DNA from: Trichoplax adhaerens
Taxonomy: Eukaryota; Placozoa; Uniplacotomia; Trichoplacea; Trichoplacidae
NCBI RefSeq assembly: GCF_000150275.1
Contig: NW_002060948.1
Span: forward strand, 3,610,512-3,674,511
DNA: 64,000 nt
Direction: 5' to 3'
This document shows positions 13,701-26,321 of the stretch, one piece after another (the stretch's first letter is position 1; the number at the start of each line of letters is the position of its first letter). A program made the translations under genes and the position numbers. The notes under the pieces are model-generated. The model was given only the letters and a program-made list of their open reading frames with translations, did no database searches and had not been told where the DNA came from.

Positions 13701-15142
13701 TAGACTATCGAAGCTAACTGATAAACTTATCCGTTTTTCCAACCTTCAAATAGATCTATCCGTCAAAAAAGAGCAAACCAAATAATTTGTTTCATCTGCA
13801 TCTCTATTGCTATTTATCAAGTATTTAACTTTTTTGTCCAAACTTCAAATTCGAACGAACCACTTTGCAAAGCTATCGGAATCCTACTCCATTTTACCTT
13901 ATTATCAGCTATAATGTGGATGACAATATTAGCTTTCCACTTCTACTTTGACTTGATTCGCGTCTATTCTGAAGTAAATCAAATTTCTAACTTCAAATTT
14001 ATGCTATTTAGTTGTTCAGCTGGATTTGGTAAGTGAATCAATGGAGCCTAATGAAATCCATACCTTTGTGTTTATAGAAGCATTTAATGATGATAATAGT
14101 TGACTATACTTAGTAACCTTGTTGCGATCGCAGCTTGTTAGTCTATACTGCGACTTTCATAGAGTCTCTTATCAATTATAATTATTGATTGAAAACTATA
14201 ATAACTGTTGGTTGAGCATAGGAGATCGGCTAGTTATGAATAAAATAATAATGTAGCGTATATATAGATTTTACGAAAACGAATTTTCTTTTATAAAATT
14301 GCTTTTAAAAATTGACCACGGACTAAAAACTGTGATACTATCCTCTATTTTCCTATAGGCATTCCTGGAACTTTGACCATGGTTGGAATAACTCTTGATA
14401 GTAGTAACGCATCAGTAATTTATCACACTGGTAGCTTGTAAGTCTCCTTAAGCTTAAATTAACTCTACAATATTCTAATTAACTTATATCGATCATGGAA
14501 TTGAATAAACTCCATCCGAAAATGTTTCGTCGATGATTTTTTAATATCTTGTTGCCATTTTCTTTGTACAGTTGTTGGCTTACAGATGGCACTTGGGAAA
14601 CAACCTTATTTCTTATGCCTGTTCTTGTCCTGTCTGGTATTAATTTGATCATCTTTCTAATAATATTTCAATTAATTCGTCGATTATCACGAGAGCGCAA
14701 TCAAGGCGTTACGTTTGCTCAAGTTATATCACTTATGGCGTTGGTTACAGCATTTGGTTTAGCATGGCTATTCTCGGCAGTTGAATTAGCTAGCGAAGGT
14801 GAAGCCAAAGATGTTTTCGGTGGAATATTTATCGTCCTATCACAATTACAAGGTACACTACTGTTTTTCCTGTATTGTGTTGCTAAGAAAGAAGTTCGAA
14901 ACAAATACTTGGAATTATTCGGTTACGGAAAAATCTCTACCTCCGCATCTGAATTTTCTGGCAAGCACACGATTAAGACTAATATTGGATCTCAATCAGT
15001 TGCTCATACGTCGAAAATTACTGATCATAGTGTCGCCTATAATAGTTACTTTGAGTCAAGTAAAGAAATTGACAACCCGGTACCAGCTCAACAAATTACT
15101 GCTGTACAAGACCTCGAAAGTCAAAATGCAGTCCAATTTTAA
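7745..15142 (+). CDS. Adhesion/secretin-type (class B) seven-transmembrane receptor, GPS-less
   Basis: Spliced model join(7745-7781, 11532-11680, 11946-12004, 12832-12994, 13237-13400, 13754-14028, 14359-14437, 14572-15142). Every intron is GT-AG and the phases join into 498 codons plus TAA. It starts with a signal peptide (MAKLILGIFVLVG...). A roughly 140-residue ectodomain with possible N-glycosylation sites follows; its pattern is weakly SEA-like, which is a guess. The seven membrane segments occupy about residues 167-435. Family hallmarks are the extracellular-loop-2 Cys-Trp-Leu, the TM6 motif FGLAWLF, and TM7 LSQLQGTLLFFLYCVAKKEV, which matches the adhesion-GPCR 'SLQG..IF...C' signature. 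No GPS cleavage motif (C-x-C plus HL/T) is seen before TM1. The cytoplasmic tail is about 65 residues. It should act as a plasma-membrane G-protein-coupled receptor; the ligand is unknown. The 3.75-kb first intron could hide extra exons. Confidence 0.88.
7782..11531 (+). other. Long first intron of the GPCR gene
   Basis: Bounded by GGTAAGT at 7781 and TTATTTAG before 11532. This is an AT-rich stretch with many short pyrimidine tracts. I see no convincing internal exon and no gene on the other strand. Possible extra ectodomain exons cannot be excluded without transcripts. Confidence 0.55.
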
Positions 15143-18100
15143 AATGATAGCTATAATAAGTTATGGTGTGTGTATGTCCAAATACTGTCCTGAGTGACTG
15201 CAGTTTTCATGATTGATATAAATTCGTGACGATTAAAGTCAATTCCCGATGGCGCACAATGTAGTGGTAGATATAATAGCTCTCTGGTACTGTAACTACT
15301 CGAAAAATGGCGCTTTTAATATAATTCCTATCTTCTAATTCGATTCAATATTCTAAATAGATTCACCGCCTAACTGCGATAGTCTATCTATAGAATTATT
15401 TACAATTGAAAAATGATAACGATTCGCTATAACCTAAACTATTAAGTATATTAGCTCATCCAATATGATCCTCAAACTACTTATAATAAGTTGATTGAAA
15501 TTTATGTCAGTAATAATAGAATTTTTGAAGCTTGTTTCTTCTAATATCATCGAGAACTTTCATGCTGGGCTGCTGATTTAAAAAAAAAATTTACATCATA
15601 TCCGCGTAGTTCTTTATTAATAATCTTGTTATGTTATTGATGATGTAAAATATTTTTGCTCTGGATATTATATGATAGCGCGTATAAAGAAATCTTCGAA
15701 ACGTATTTATCGATATTAAGAAACTATAAGAGCTTCCGTTTAAGCTAGCAATTCTTAATTTAGTTCAGAAGAATATCGCTCCTTTATAAATTCCGCATTA
15801 GATATATTGTAATAGAAGACTAACCTAAGTTTGCTACCAATCATACAGTAGATGATAGCTTTTGTCTTAAAGTAGTTTAAATAATATAGCGTTGATTATT
15901 GTGCTCAAACATACCTATAATATTCTACAATAATTACTTAAATATTTACGATTCAACTATCTTTGTCAATACAAAGACAATTTTTCACTCGATGTTGCCG
16001 TGAAATGTACAAGTTATGAAACTTTGCTGCTTGACAGTCTATTTTACGTAATAATTAATTCTAAGTGAGCTTCTTTTCGCCCTTATCCCGTTTTATTATT
16101 AATGGTATGATAATAGTTACTTTATGCCATATCTGGCACTTTAATTAATATACAGTACATAACATCTACCCTATACCGTACTTCATAAGAATTATTTTTA
16201 TTCTTTAGCATACCTTTTATTCATCTTAGCCAACTATACAAGTAAATTATAGAGGGAAATAAGTACTAGCAAAGCAGCTACTACTCGAAATTGTGTCATA
16301 TAAGATTTTTGTTATCTTATTGACATTCTATCATTAGCATAGTTATATTTATTCCTTTCAACTAAATACTGTCAATTGTAATCAACTTCTCTATCTTGCT
16401 AGGTGTAGTAAACTATGATATATGAGTAGCTAATTTACAACTTGCTTCCGTTTAACGATCTTGTTGGTCGAATGACTATAATAGTCACATTCCGTATTCG
16501 ATCCAATGTAACTGTATATTTCCTTCTTTGATATAAGAGGTTCTATAATTTGTTTGATTTACTTTGACAAGCTTTTAACTTTGATCGCTACCTTCATTTT
16601 AATTATTATATGCTAACGTTAATATTATGCAATAAATCCTTGACTTGACTAGAAATGATCTAAAAGTTTTAGGAAATGCTGAACATTAAATATTTTCCCT
16701 ACTTCATTGGTCTTATTCCTTTGAACGATATCGCTGTACATATCTTGTATGCAGTAGTACGCTTTCCTTCGTCAATTGGTTATCCACTTTATCATGCATT
16801 ACTGCACTAACTATAAAAATATAATAGTATGCAGATATAATCTATGTGTATAGCAAATAACAATTTAGCAAATTAAGGTGTTAGTAAAGATGTCATCGGC
16901 ATAGTTATTGATGTAAATTTTTTCATAAGATTAAATTCTATACTTGCTTATTTGCATGCCTTATGTCATCTCAATAACATCAGAAGTGCTATTATGCGAA
17001 TCAGCGAATTTGAAACACATCTAATTTGAATAACGGAAAGACTGATATTAACTAACAATCTGGCTCATGGTTTGCTGTTATTAAGGCTGTGAATTAGTTT
17101 TATCCTTTATAAAAACATAGCCTGAAGAGTATTCAGAATGCAGAAGTACTTTTAATTAAATATTGATAAATCTCCTTTTATAACATTAACTTTAATAGAT
17201 ATCGAAGTATTAATTTCCCTTCAAGATAATATTGATGACTATAATAATTAGAGTTTAAAGGTTAGAGCATGCATATGGAATGATTGATACTAAAACTGCA
17301 ATTTGCATGGCTAAAGTTTTATTTAATAATTGTTAATTACGAAATATTAATTGTTTCATAATGTGGATTCACTGGTACAGTATCGAGTACAAAGTATGTT
17401 TCTCGTCACAAGTTATTACTATTGAATGCAATATCCAGTGTGCTATGGAGATATTCAATTAAGGAGAAATGTGGCTTGACTTGGACTGATTTCTTTTCTT
17501 TCCAATGTTACACCATGCTCGCCAAGAATAAATTAGAGGGATGGTCTCTCATCCAATGATGACATGATAAATTTATGATAGCTTTGCATAATATCAATAG
17601 CCCGCCTAGTTAAATAAGTACTGCGTTATTCATAGAAGGAAGTCCATTTGTTAATCTATTCGTAATAATCAGTTCTGAGTTCTGTTTCTGGGAAAATAAG
17701 TAAATAATGAATCATGAATTTAAATTTTTGCATATTACGCTATGTATTAGTTAGTTGTATAGGTTATTAATGAATTTTTTATTAATGCCCGTAAATCAAA
17801 TGATCAGACACTAATTATATGTTACTTTTATAAATTCTGTAACAGAGATAGCTTTATTTATTCGGTTACACAATGAATAGCTGGGACGTAGCTCACAATT
17901 TAGCAAAAGCAAGAGTGCTTTTGATAAGACAGGTACTAATATGATCGATTGAAAGCTATTATCTGCTTATGATTTTGTCTAGAATTAACTTGGTGCAACT
18001 TAACAGAGGTTAGAGATTATATGGATTAACGGAAAAGGATACTCGACGTAGTAAGAAATTCAAGAAATTTTACCGCTTATGCCATTTTAAAAATTTAATT

Positions 18101-20837
18101 ATTCATGGGTTGAAATTTTAGGAAATTAATATCATAAATAATTAATTAATGAATAGCGATCAGTTGACAGGTTGAATAACACTTCGTTAGGCAAAATTGA
18201 ATAAAATGCAATTTTTAGGAAATTTATTATAAATAATTAATGTTAGTGATAATTGGCACCCTGATTAGTGTTTCGTTAAGCCAAGTTCAAACATGGCACT
18301 CATACTGCCTCACAGGTCTCAGGATTTTAGTATGATTTTGCCCAATAATTATATATAATTGCATATGAGACATAAGATACAATTGATAGTGACCAAGACA
18401 TTGTTAATTGTGTAGCAACTGATACATTTTATTCTACTAAGGTACAATAGCATATATTAAGGGAACGTTATGTATTTTTGAATGACGTTTTAGCTTTACA
18501 GATGCACTTTGCTGCACCAATATTTGTTTTTATTTGCATACGCTAATGCAACTTTGCTATTATCAAAATGTTTATTAGCTTACCCCTGTACCTGACCTTG
18601 TTAGTTAAATAATACGATTTAATTTATTTATTAAAATCAATGATTCTATATAATTTAATTTCTACTGTGATCGCGTCCATGAATTTTACGATTACTATAG
18701 GACGTTTGGATCATCAGATCTATAATTCAAGTAATTACACTATAGTTATTACTTTCCATTACTTTAGAATTACCAACACTTAATATTAATTTTACGTTAT
18801 CCATGGAAAATATTTAAATAAATTCTCCTTCTTTAATCTAATTTTCTTGACCTTTGAAGTTATCCTATTTGTATTAGTTAATGTTATGCCACTGTAAATT
18901 ATAAATTGATTCATTACGATAGATTCAACCAGTAAAATTTTTGAAGTAACTTCCAAAATGTGGCCATTGACATAGAAAGACTTTCATAAATCTTTTCTCG
19001 TATTGGTGTTGGCATCTATAACACTTACCAAATCGTACTGATAGAATTAGAAACATGAGCTGATCACATTTGATCATAGTGTTTTCTCCACGTTTTATTT
19101 GTTCATGGAAGAATGTTCTCATGATTCAAAATAACGTCAAAATTTCTCGATTATTACGATATATTTTGTTTCGTATAAAAGAAACTACCATCAGTTGGGC
19201 CTGTAAAGATATCTATCACTTTAAGTAAGGTCTAGGTTGATGCTTAATTTATTTAAGGCGTATAAAGTTAATCGTTCCCATCTGTAGCACTCAAAGCAAG
19301 ATAGAATAAACGGCACGAGGTTAAAAAATGCAAAGTGGAAATTTCAGATCCTTACTTTAATTAATTTTATCGATTCAGTGAACGCCATAATTTATTTTTC
19401 AATAGAAAGAATTGGGTAAATTTGTATTCCGGTAAATCACTCGTTATAATTAGTTTTGTCATCATAACATGACTGTACTATTCTCTTCTAACGACGAATT
19501 CATTATCTCTAATGATGTTTTCCTAGATTCTGGACGCTGTGAAAATCAATAAGTCTTTCAGTAATTGGTACGGTATACATTCAATTCAATCTCTTTACTG
19601 CGGAATTTAACAATAACGCTAACAAACTAGCGTACATCTACCATGAACTAATCTCTGTTCTCTGATGAGATTCTTTCTGTCTGCTTATCTACATCAGTGA
19701 CGAATAGCAAGATAATTAATACATTTCATCGATACTCTCTTCCATTAATTACCCTCGAAATAATGTTGACGCTAAAAGCAAATAGTATTTACTTTTTGCC
19801 TTTAATATTATTATTTTATATTATCTACTTCTATGAATATTTATATTTTGTTATTGATATAATTTCTACCATAGAACTTCCTGAGGCTACTCACCACTAC
19901 GCATCATCGACGGCAACTACAATATATCTCTATGTCTAATTTCATCTTGATGACAGTGATTGCCTTCATCTACCCGAAATGATGAAAGCATACCGATACT
20001 ATATCGAATAATACTATTTTTGTAAACCGACTGGATTAGATTAGGGTTATCCAAAGAGTTAGGTGGAATTAAGAATGTCCCAATAATAACGTATGCAAGA
20101 AAATAGAAATTTTTTCTGCAAGAATAACACTTTGAAAGGAATAAAAATAGCACGTTGATATTAACAATGATAATGCTGTATTATAAGGTTGAATAAGAAT
20201 TGATCTGAACCCTTGATTTATTTATGATATTAAAATTTATGATTACGGTAAAAATTAGCCTACTAATTGTTATTCTAACTTGCTATACATGTGATTTATT
20301 TACTTTTCTTCAATGTAGCATATTTACTAAATACCACACGGTAACATGCTGCCGTTTAGCATCTAACGTTATTTAATATAAGTTTAATACAGTGACTTAC
20401 AACGAAACAGCATCCTCTTATAATAGCACCAATCTTTTTCCGTACATAGATCATTTCTTGCAGTACGATGTAGAATTATTTTCGCTTAACCATTTGACAA
20501 AAGAAAAATTATTTTCTCCTTGGTTTAATCCATTTTTAGATTGTTAGTGAAATCTTGGCGAGATATTGATTAGCACCTGTTGTTACATCGCGAAACAACT
20601 TCAGAACTTTTGCATTAAAACTACATTATTTGGCAAAGAAACACTTTCAATACTGATAATTCGAAAGCATTAATGAATATCCATTAAAACTAACTTATAT
20701 CTTGAAAAGTTGTTGAAATCGACTTTGGCTTTATCATAACTTATTTTTGGACGGAAAATAATATCTATCCAGGCTTTGATGATATCCATCTTATTAATTT
20801 ATTAATTGTATCCAAAGGACTATCGTGTGATTAAAAA
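15143..20837. other. Intergenic stretch, nothing supported
   Basis: About 5.7 kb between the GPCR gene and the first CARD-RCC1 gene. Short reading frames (for example 18925-19122 - and 19697-19939 +) are hydrophobic, AT-driven and lack domains or splice support. An ATTAAA at 15232-15237, 90 bases past the GPCR stop, could be its polyadenylation signal. The promoter and 5' UTR of the downstream gene must lie near the right end. Confidence 0.55.
15232..15237 (+). promoter_or_regulatory. Possible poly(A) signal ATTAAA of the GPCR gene
   Basis: First canonical-variant hexamer downstream of the stop codon. Position is plausible but the motif is common in AT-rich DNA. Confidence 0.3.
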
Positions 20838-23800
20838 ATGCCGTTAAGTGCGTGTGAAATAGACGCGATTGACAAGCACATAAATCATTTGACTATCAAT
20901 TCATCATCACTCGATCTAGTACCATTACTCGTCGATAATCAAATTTTGACGTTACAAGATGTTGAACAAATTCAAAAAGAAAAAGATGACAAGGCGAAGG
21001 TAACTGTTGTGTTTGATAAACTAAAAGAAAAGGATGCAGAGAAATTTTATAAATTCTGTGACCTTCTGCAATCGTCAAATGATGAAACAGCTGCAAAATA
21101 CGCTTCAATAATGTTACAAGATGCTTTGAAAGCGAACACTATTAGAGCTAGACGTTCAACTAAAAGAATTAGGAGTCGTGCCAAATCATCCAGTGGCGAT
21201 GTGAAATCACTCTCTAGGTCTGTACATTTACTTTGTTCAATTCTTGTTTCATAACTATCCAATTAAAATAATCCACTACCACTATTTTAAAATGCTCTAA
21301 AATATCATAAACTCTTCTACTGAGACTAGAACTTATGCTAAGATATGCAAAAGCCAGGACTGTAGCGTCTTTGCATGGGGAAATAATCAATCCTATCAAC
21401 TAGGATCATGCCAATTTGAAAAATTGCGTGTACCAGCAATCAATAAAATATTATCGGATTATAAGCCGATATCCATAGCTGGAGGAACGAGTAACTCCTA
21501 CTTTGTTAGCTCATCTGGAAAAGTAAATCTTGTATTGGTTTAATGTGATCATTGGTTGATTGATGATAAAAATATTCTCTATTTTAAACACAAGTATGTG
21601 AGATTGAACATCAGAAACTAGAAATTAATTCCAATGTTCTTATTCAATTTTATGGGTCGAGTAGCTTTATGAATTGGGCAAATCGATGATTACAAAGCCA
21701 GTCTTGAACGACGATTATAGTCATCATCAAAAAATATTAACAACACCACAACCAGTCTTTGGATTTTCCAATGTATTTGTTACTCAAGTTATGGTCCATC
21801 ATGATGGTGAATACGCCATGGCAATTACTTCCAATGGTCAGCTTTACACTTGGGGCTGTGGTCCATTAGGCAATAATACGTACGTACAACAGTATGTAAA
21901 TGAATGGGTAAAATTGGCGTTCTATCGAGGATGATTGATTGCTATAGTCAGAATGGATCGATAGTTATTACTTTATTTCGTTAGCAATCCTTCATAGTCT
22001 ACAGATAGGAGATATTTGAGTCTAAAGAATCACTTTGATTTTTTTATTAACTGTAATTGGGATTGAATTACTATCGATCCAATAATAATAGACGCGTAGT
22101 ACTGGAAATAGTAGAATTGAGCAATAAAGGAAGGCAGTGCCAATCATAACAAAATATATTAATCGATCAAGCTATATTTTCGTTCGTGGATGATTGAATG
22201 CTACATTTGGGTTTGAGACATTGATTATTTTATTCCATTATCAGGACATGTTCAACAGCTCATCCAGTAAAAGCTTTATTAGGTAAAGAAATTATCCAAG
22301 CAAGCTGTAGTGTAACGCATTGTGCGGCAGTAACTTCTAAGGGTAAATTGTATACATGGGGAGAAGGCAAATATGGAGGACTTGGTCATCCTGACTGCAA
22401 ATGCCATATCAAGCCGAAAAAGGTGAAAGCTTTCAAGGACAAAAAAGTGAAGATGGTAGCCTGTGGTGGCACTAATAACTACAATTTTGTAAGTCATTTT
22501 ACTGTAACAACTTGCTTTTAAACTTTAGAATCGATGCAACAATCTTCTTCATGTCAACGTTACTTATAAAGTTGTCATCAACTCATTCGTCTAAAATATT
22601 CCCGAAATAGATACGTTAGCTGCAATATTCCTTGTAAAAGGTGGTTATACCTCCTTCCAGTATTGTATTTTAGCATCCTTTTAGAAATAGTATTCACTAT
22701 TTCTAATTTTTATCCATGTAGTAGCATTACTTTTGAGTTTTCGATACCAAGAGAAACTTCTTTATAGCATGCTACGAGGTATCACTTGATTTCCCATTAT
22801 TGAGAATATCATTGATTGTTATTATCGTCGTTATCACCGTTCTGATCAGACGTTATCGGAAATATTCACCACTAAGATGGCACATGGACTGTTCGATGTA
22901 CCGTTATATCTAGTAGTTTGATGGATGGCAGTTCAGCTACGGTTGTTATACAGTGGAACAGTTCTTCCTATAAGGCGCCACTTGATTCAATCGTCAACGT
23001 TATAGTTATTAAATCATATCATCACTCATTATCAACAACATTCACCTCTAAGATTGATATCCAATGATACAAGGTATCGCTTGATTTCCCCTTGTTGAAG
23101 TTATCATCGATTGCTGTTATCATGGCTATCAGGAACATTTACTTCAGAGATTGTTCTTGAACATGGTTCAATTAGAGTTGTTATATAATTAATTAATACT
23201 TGAAAAGCTCCTTCTACGATAAATCACTTAGGCAATATCCTACTAATAATACATTAATGGCTAAAAAATCCAATTAGAATATTAAAGACAGTATCATATA
23301 GTTACGGTCTGTCAAAAGTTAAAGCAGTTCTAGTTTGTTATATTAATGAAAAATAACAATAAGGCAGAATATCACTCTACAGAAAATTTTCTGAAAATAC
23401 GTCGTTTCTTGATTAAGATTAGGCACTTGCAATTTCCATATTTATGACTGTAGTGATTGATAGCGGATAGAAATATTTCCAATATCGATGGCTTTTCGGC
23501 ATATTTCCATTGAAAGACTGACGTGTAAAGCAACAATTTGTAAAAGAAATTTTATAAGGAGATGCTTTACCTTCTAGACTGAAAAGTGTATATTTTCTAC
23601 TTTAACTTCGCGATTATTGTGCTAGCGTAATTGATCAAATGCTTCCTTTACTGACAATTTCTAAGAATGTATTCAACTTTAAGGATTTCTAAGTATCTTA
23701 TTTTGATTTAGCAATTTCTGATACTAAATATATTCGGCCGACGATCTTCTATTTTTTGTAATAGACGGTAGCAATTACTACAGATGGCCAAGTCTGGACT

Positions 23801-24545
23801 TGGGGAGACTGTAAATGTGGTAAACTGGGTCGCGATAATGGTCAGTCGACCCATCTTCCAGCCGCCCTCGATTCATTGAACGATAAAAATATCGTTAAAG
23901 TTTCATGTAGCTGTGAATGTACCCTTGCATTGAGCAACGATGGAGAATTATTTGCCTGGTAAATCGATATGCTTACTATATTCAAGTTAAAATACAGTAA
24001 TAGCATGTAGTTATTTTTTTCGTAATATGTCCATCATTATTTTGTAATGATACAGTGTATGTAGCTTTTGATGCTATCGATATTTATCTTCATCATCATG
24101 ACCAAAGATATCGCCGTCTAAACATAATATATAGTAACATTCTCGTGCATTAAGTAATATTAATTATTATATGTACAGAACTCGTCTGGTCTGTAGTTTA
24201 CCATTTTAATATTCGTCGTATTTATTGCCATTTGATATTAGGGGCTACGGTGATTTCCTTCATCCAGGCTTCTTTAGAGACGATATCATTCCTTTCCCAT
24301 ATAAAGTGGAAATGTTTAATGATATTAAAGTAGCAGATTTCGCAGTTGGCAGTAGCAACGGCATCATTTGCACAAAGGATGGTAAAGTTTATACTTGGGG
24401 TTACAACGATTATGGACAATTAGGTAATGGATTTCGGCAAGATTCTTTATCTCAGTTATGTCCTGTTACCGCTTTGCAGTATTTTAAACTCGATCGTGTG
24501 GCATGTGGCTTTTCTCATGTATTTGCTTGGCAACTAAAAGCATAA
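20838..24545 (+). CDS. CARD-like domain plus RCC1 repeat protein (copy A)
   Basis: Spliced model join(20838-21217, 21330-21522, 21665-21879, 22245-22488, 23765-23958, 24242-24545): six exons, phases 2,0,2,0,2, 509 residues. Residues 1-95 look like a death-fold CARD: a helix ending LDLVPLLVDNQILTLQDVEQI, then a charged turn, then 'FYKFCDLLQ', the usual CARD pattern of 'L...Lvd..iLt..d.e.I' and 'F..F...L'. A basic linker (RARRSTKRIRSRAKSSS) follows, possibly a nuclear localisation signal. From about residue 139 come RCC1-type blades marked by VFAWGNN, LYTWGCG, LYTWGEG, VWTWGD, LFAWGYG and VYTWGYN, with a closing FAWQ strand, so a seven-blade propeller is plausible. CARDs assemble by homotypic contacts and RCC1 propellers bind GTPases, chromatin or ubiquitin partners; which applies here is unknown. 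A tail-to-tail paralog lies at 26.3-30.1 kb. Confidence 0.88.
22770..23160. repeat. Degenerate repeats in intron 4 of CARD-RCC1 copy A
   Basis: Related blocks start near 22778 (gaggtatcacttgatttccc), 22973 (aaggcgccacttgattcaat) and 23070 (aaggtatcgcttgatttccc). Each is followed by diverged 'atcattgattgttattatc...aatattcacc' text. They lie wholly inside the 1276-bp intron 22489-23764. Confidence 0.65.
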
Positions 24546-26321
24546 ATGATGGGATCGCATTTAATAACTGTCATTACGTATTTTTAATTAAAAAACCAAC
24601 GTCTAACAATAAATTACTGATATTGAATAAAGCTGTACCAAGTCAATTTAAAACTTGGATTAATAATGAATATTATTTCTACCTTCTGAAAAATCAAGGC
24701 TTTATCTAATTTAAATCAGCTCGAATGTTATTGCATTTAATAAGGATAAATTGATAATTGCAATCAATAGCAGATACAAAACCAAGTCATTTGGGATCAT
24801 GATAAGCAGCTGAATTTTACCTACATAAGGAAATAATACATAACTCATCAATTTACCCTGAATATTTAACTTAACTGTACCTGCTATACCATCCTTGTAA
24901 ATAGAGTATGATTATGAATTACTTTTGCATGGCAGTTATAGACTCGTACACTCTATATAGTATGTTAAACCATTGCTTAGTAAAATTAGTATTATCTCAG
25001 AATTTACTAATGCTCTAATGTATTATATTTGCTGATGGCAGTTAAACGATAATAAAGCGACTATTATAGATAATAAATGGAACTATCGTCGAATGTAAGA
25101 TTTCCGATTTCATTCATCAACTTCGGCTTGCAAGTATAACGAATATTGTGCTATAAGAAGATAGAATGGGAGCAAATATCGGTTAATCCTTAAGCATTAA
25201 AAAATGATTTTTATCTATCGGATTGATAGAAACCGTTTAACTAATTATAATTATATTTAACTTCTGGTGAAATGAAGGTATCAGCGGCATATTTACGTAT
25301 ACTGTTCAGTATCTTACAGAAATGAGATATCTATCAATGAAATTCACGGTAACTTTTTGTATTTGTATGCAATAACGTACTATTATTTTACTGAAGATGT
25401 CATAGATCCCGAGGTAAATATTTATAAGCCTTTTAACAACTTCTAATAATATCAGTAAATCATAAACTAACAAGCTGTACGTGGAATCGAACATTCCTAC
25501 AACAACTCGGCTTCCCTAATCAAAATGAGAATGAAGCCTACCATCGATACGCAATTAAATTAACATATATTTACTTAAATACATCTAGGGCCATTAAATA
25601 CTATGAGATAGCTATGTGCTACTGTATAGAAATAATGTTTAACTACAGATAATACTCAACATTAGTAGCCCATGTGCATTTCAGTAACCAGAATGACATC
25701 ACTAGTTTTATGTAATAGTTTAATACCTGTATTGTAATTAATTTCCTGACACTATCCGTATTTCTCTATATATAACGTATAAGTAATATCGACAAAACAT
25801 CGATGTAAATGGAGGAAAACTCATTCGGTAATGAATCGATAGTCATCTAATATTTATCATAACAATTAACTACTTATACAACGATATGAGAGAATAATCA
25901 TCGAAAAAGGTCTTATTACATCAAGCCAATTGTACTTCTATAGGATAAAAAATTAAATTAGCTCAAATATCATGATACTGTTAAATCCTCATCCTGTTGA
26001 AATGAATGGCGAGATTGTATCTCATATTAATATAGTATTTTATTTAAAAAATATATAAAAATAGCACCTAATTTTATTAGGAAGGATAAATAAGTCTTCA
26101 CTAAGTTATAATATTCAGACAGAACTGACATAATATTAACCATCGAAAATCTATAGCAAAGCAAGATTGACTCGAAAAACTATTAAGTACTCGTAGTCCA
26201 ATGGAAATAACGGAAATGTTGACGATATTAGCTTATCATTTCGATTTGAAGATTAAAAATTATTGGTGAAAGAAGGAACAACAATTGGGATAGTGATTTG
26301 TAGCTTCTATTAATTGATCTT
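24546..26321. other. Spacer between two convergent CARD-RCC1 genes
   Basis: About 1.8 kb shared by the 3' ends of the two paralogs. It holds only 3' UTR/poly(A) candidates for each gene (AATAAA for copy A; a TTTTATT near 26072 could serve copy B on the minus strand). No further coding sequence is supported. Confidence 0.6.
24608..24631 (+). promoter_or_regulatory. Two AATAAA poly(A) signals after CARD-RCC1 copy A
   Basis: AATAAA at 24608-24613 and again at 24626-24631, 63-86 bases past the stop codon. Placement suits 3'-end formation for the + strand gene. Confidence 0.55.

Noticed and set aside
25440-25560. tRNA-like T-arm (TTCGATTCC on the minus strand)
   Set aside because: The loop is too short and no matching acceptor stem or D-arm can be drawn.
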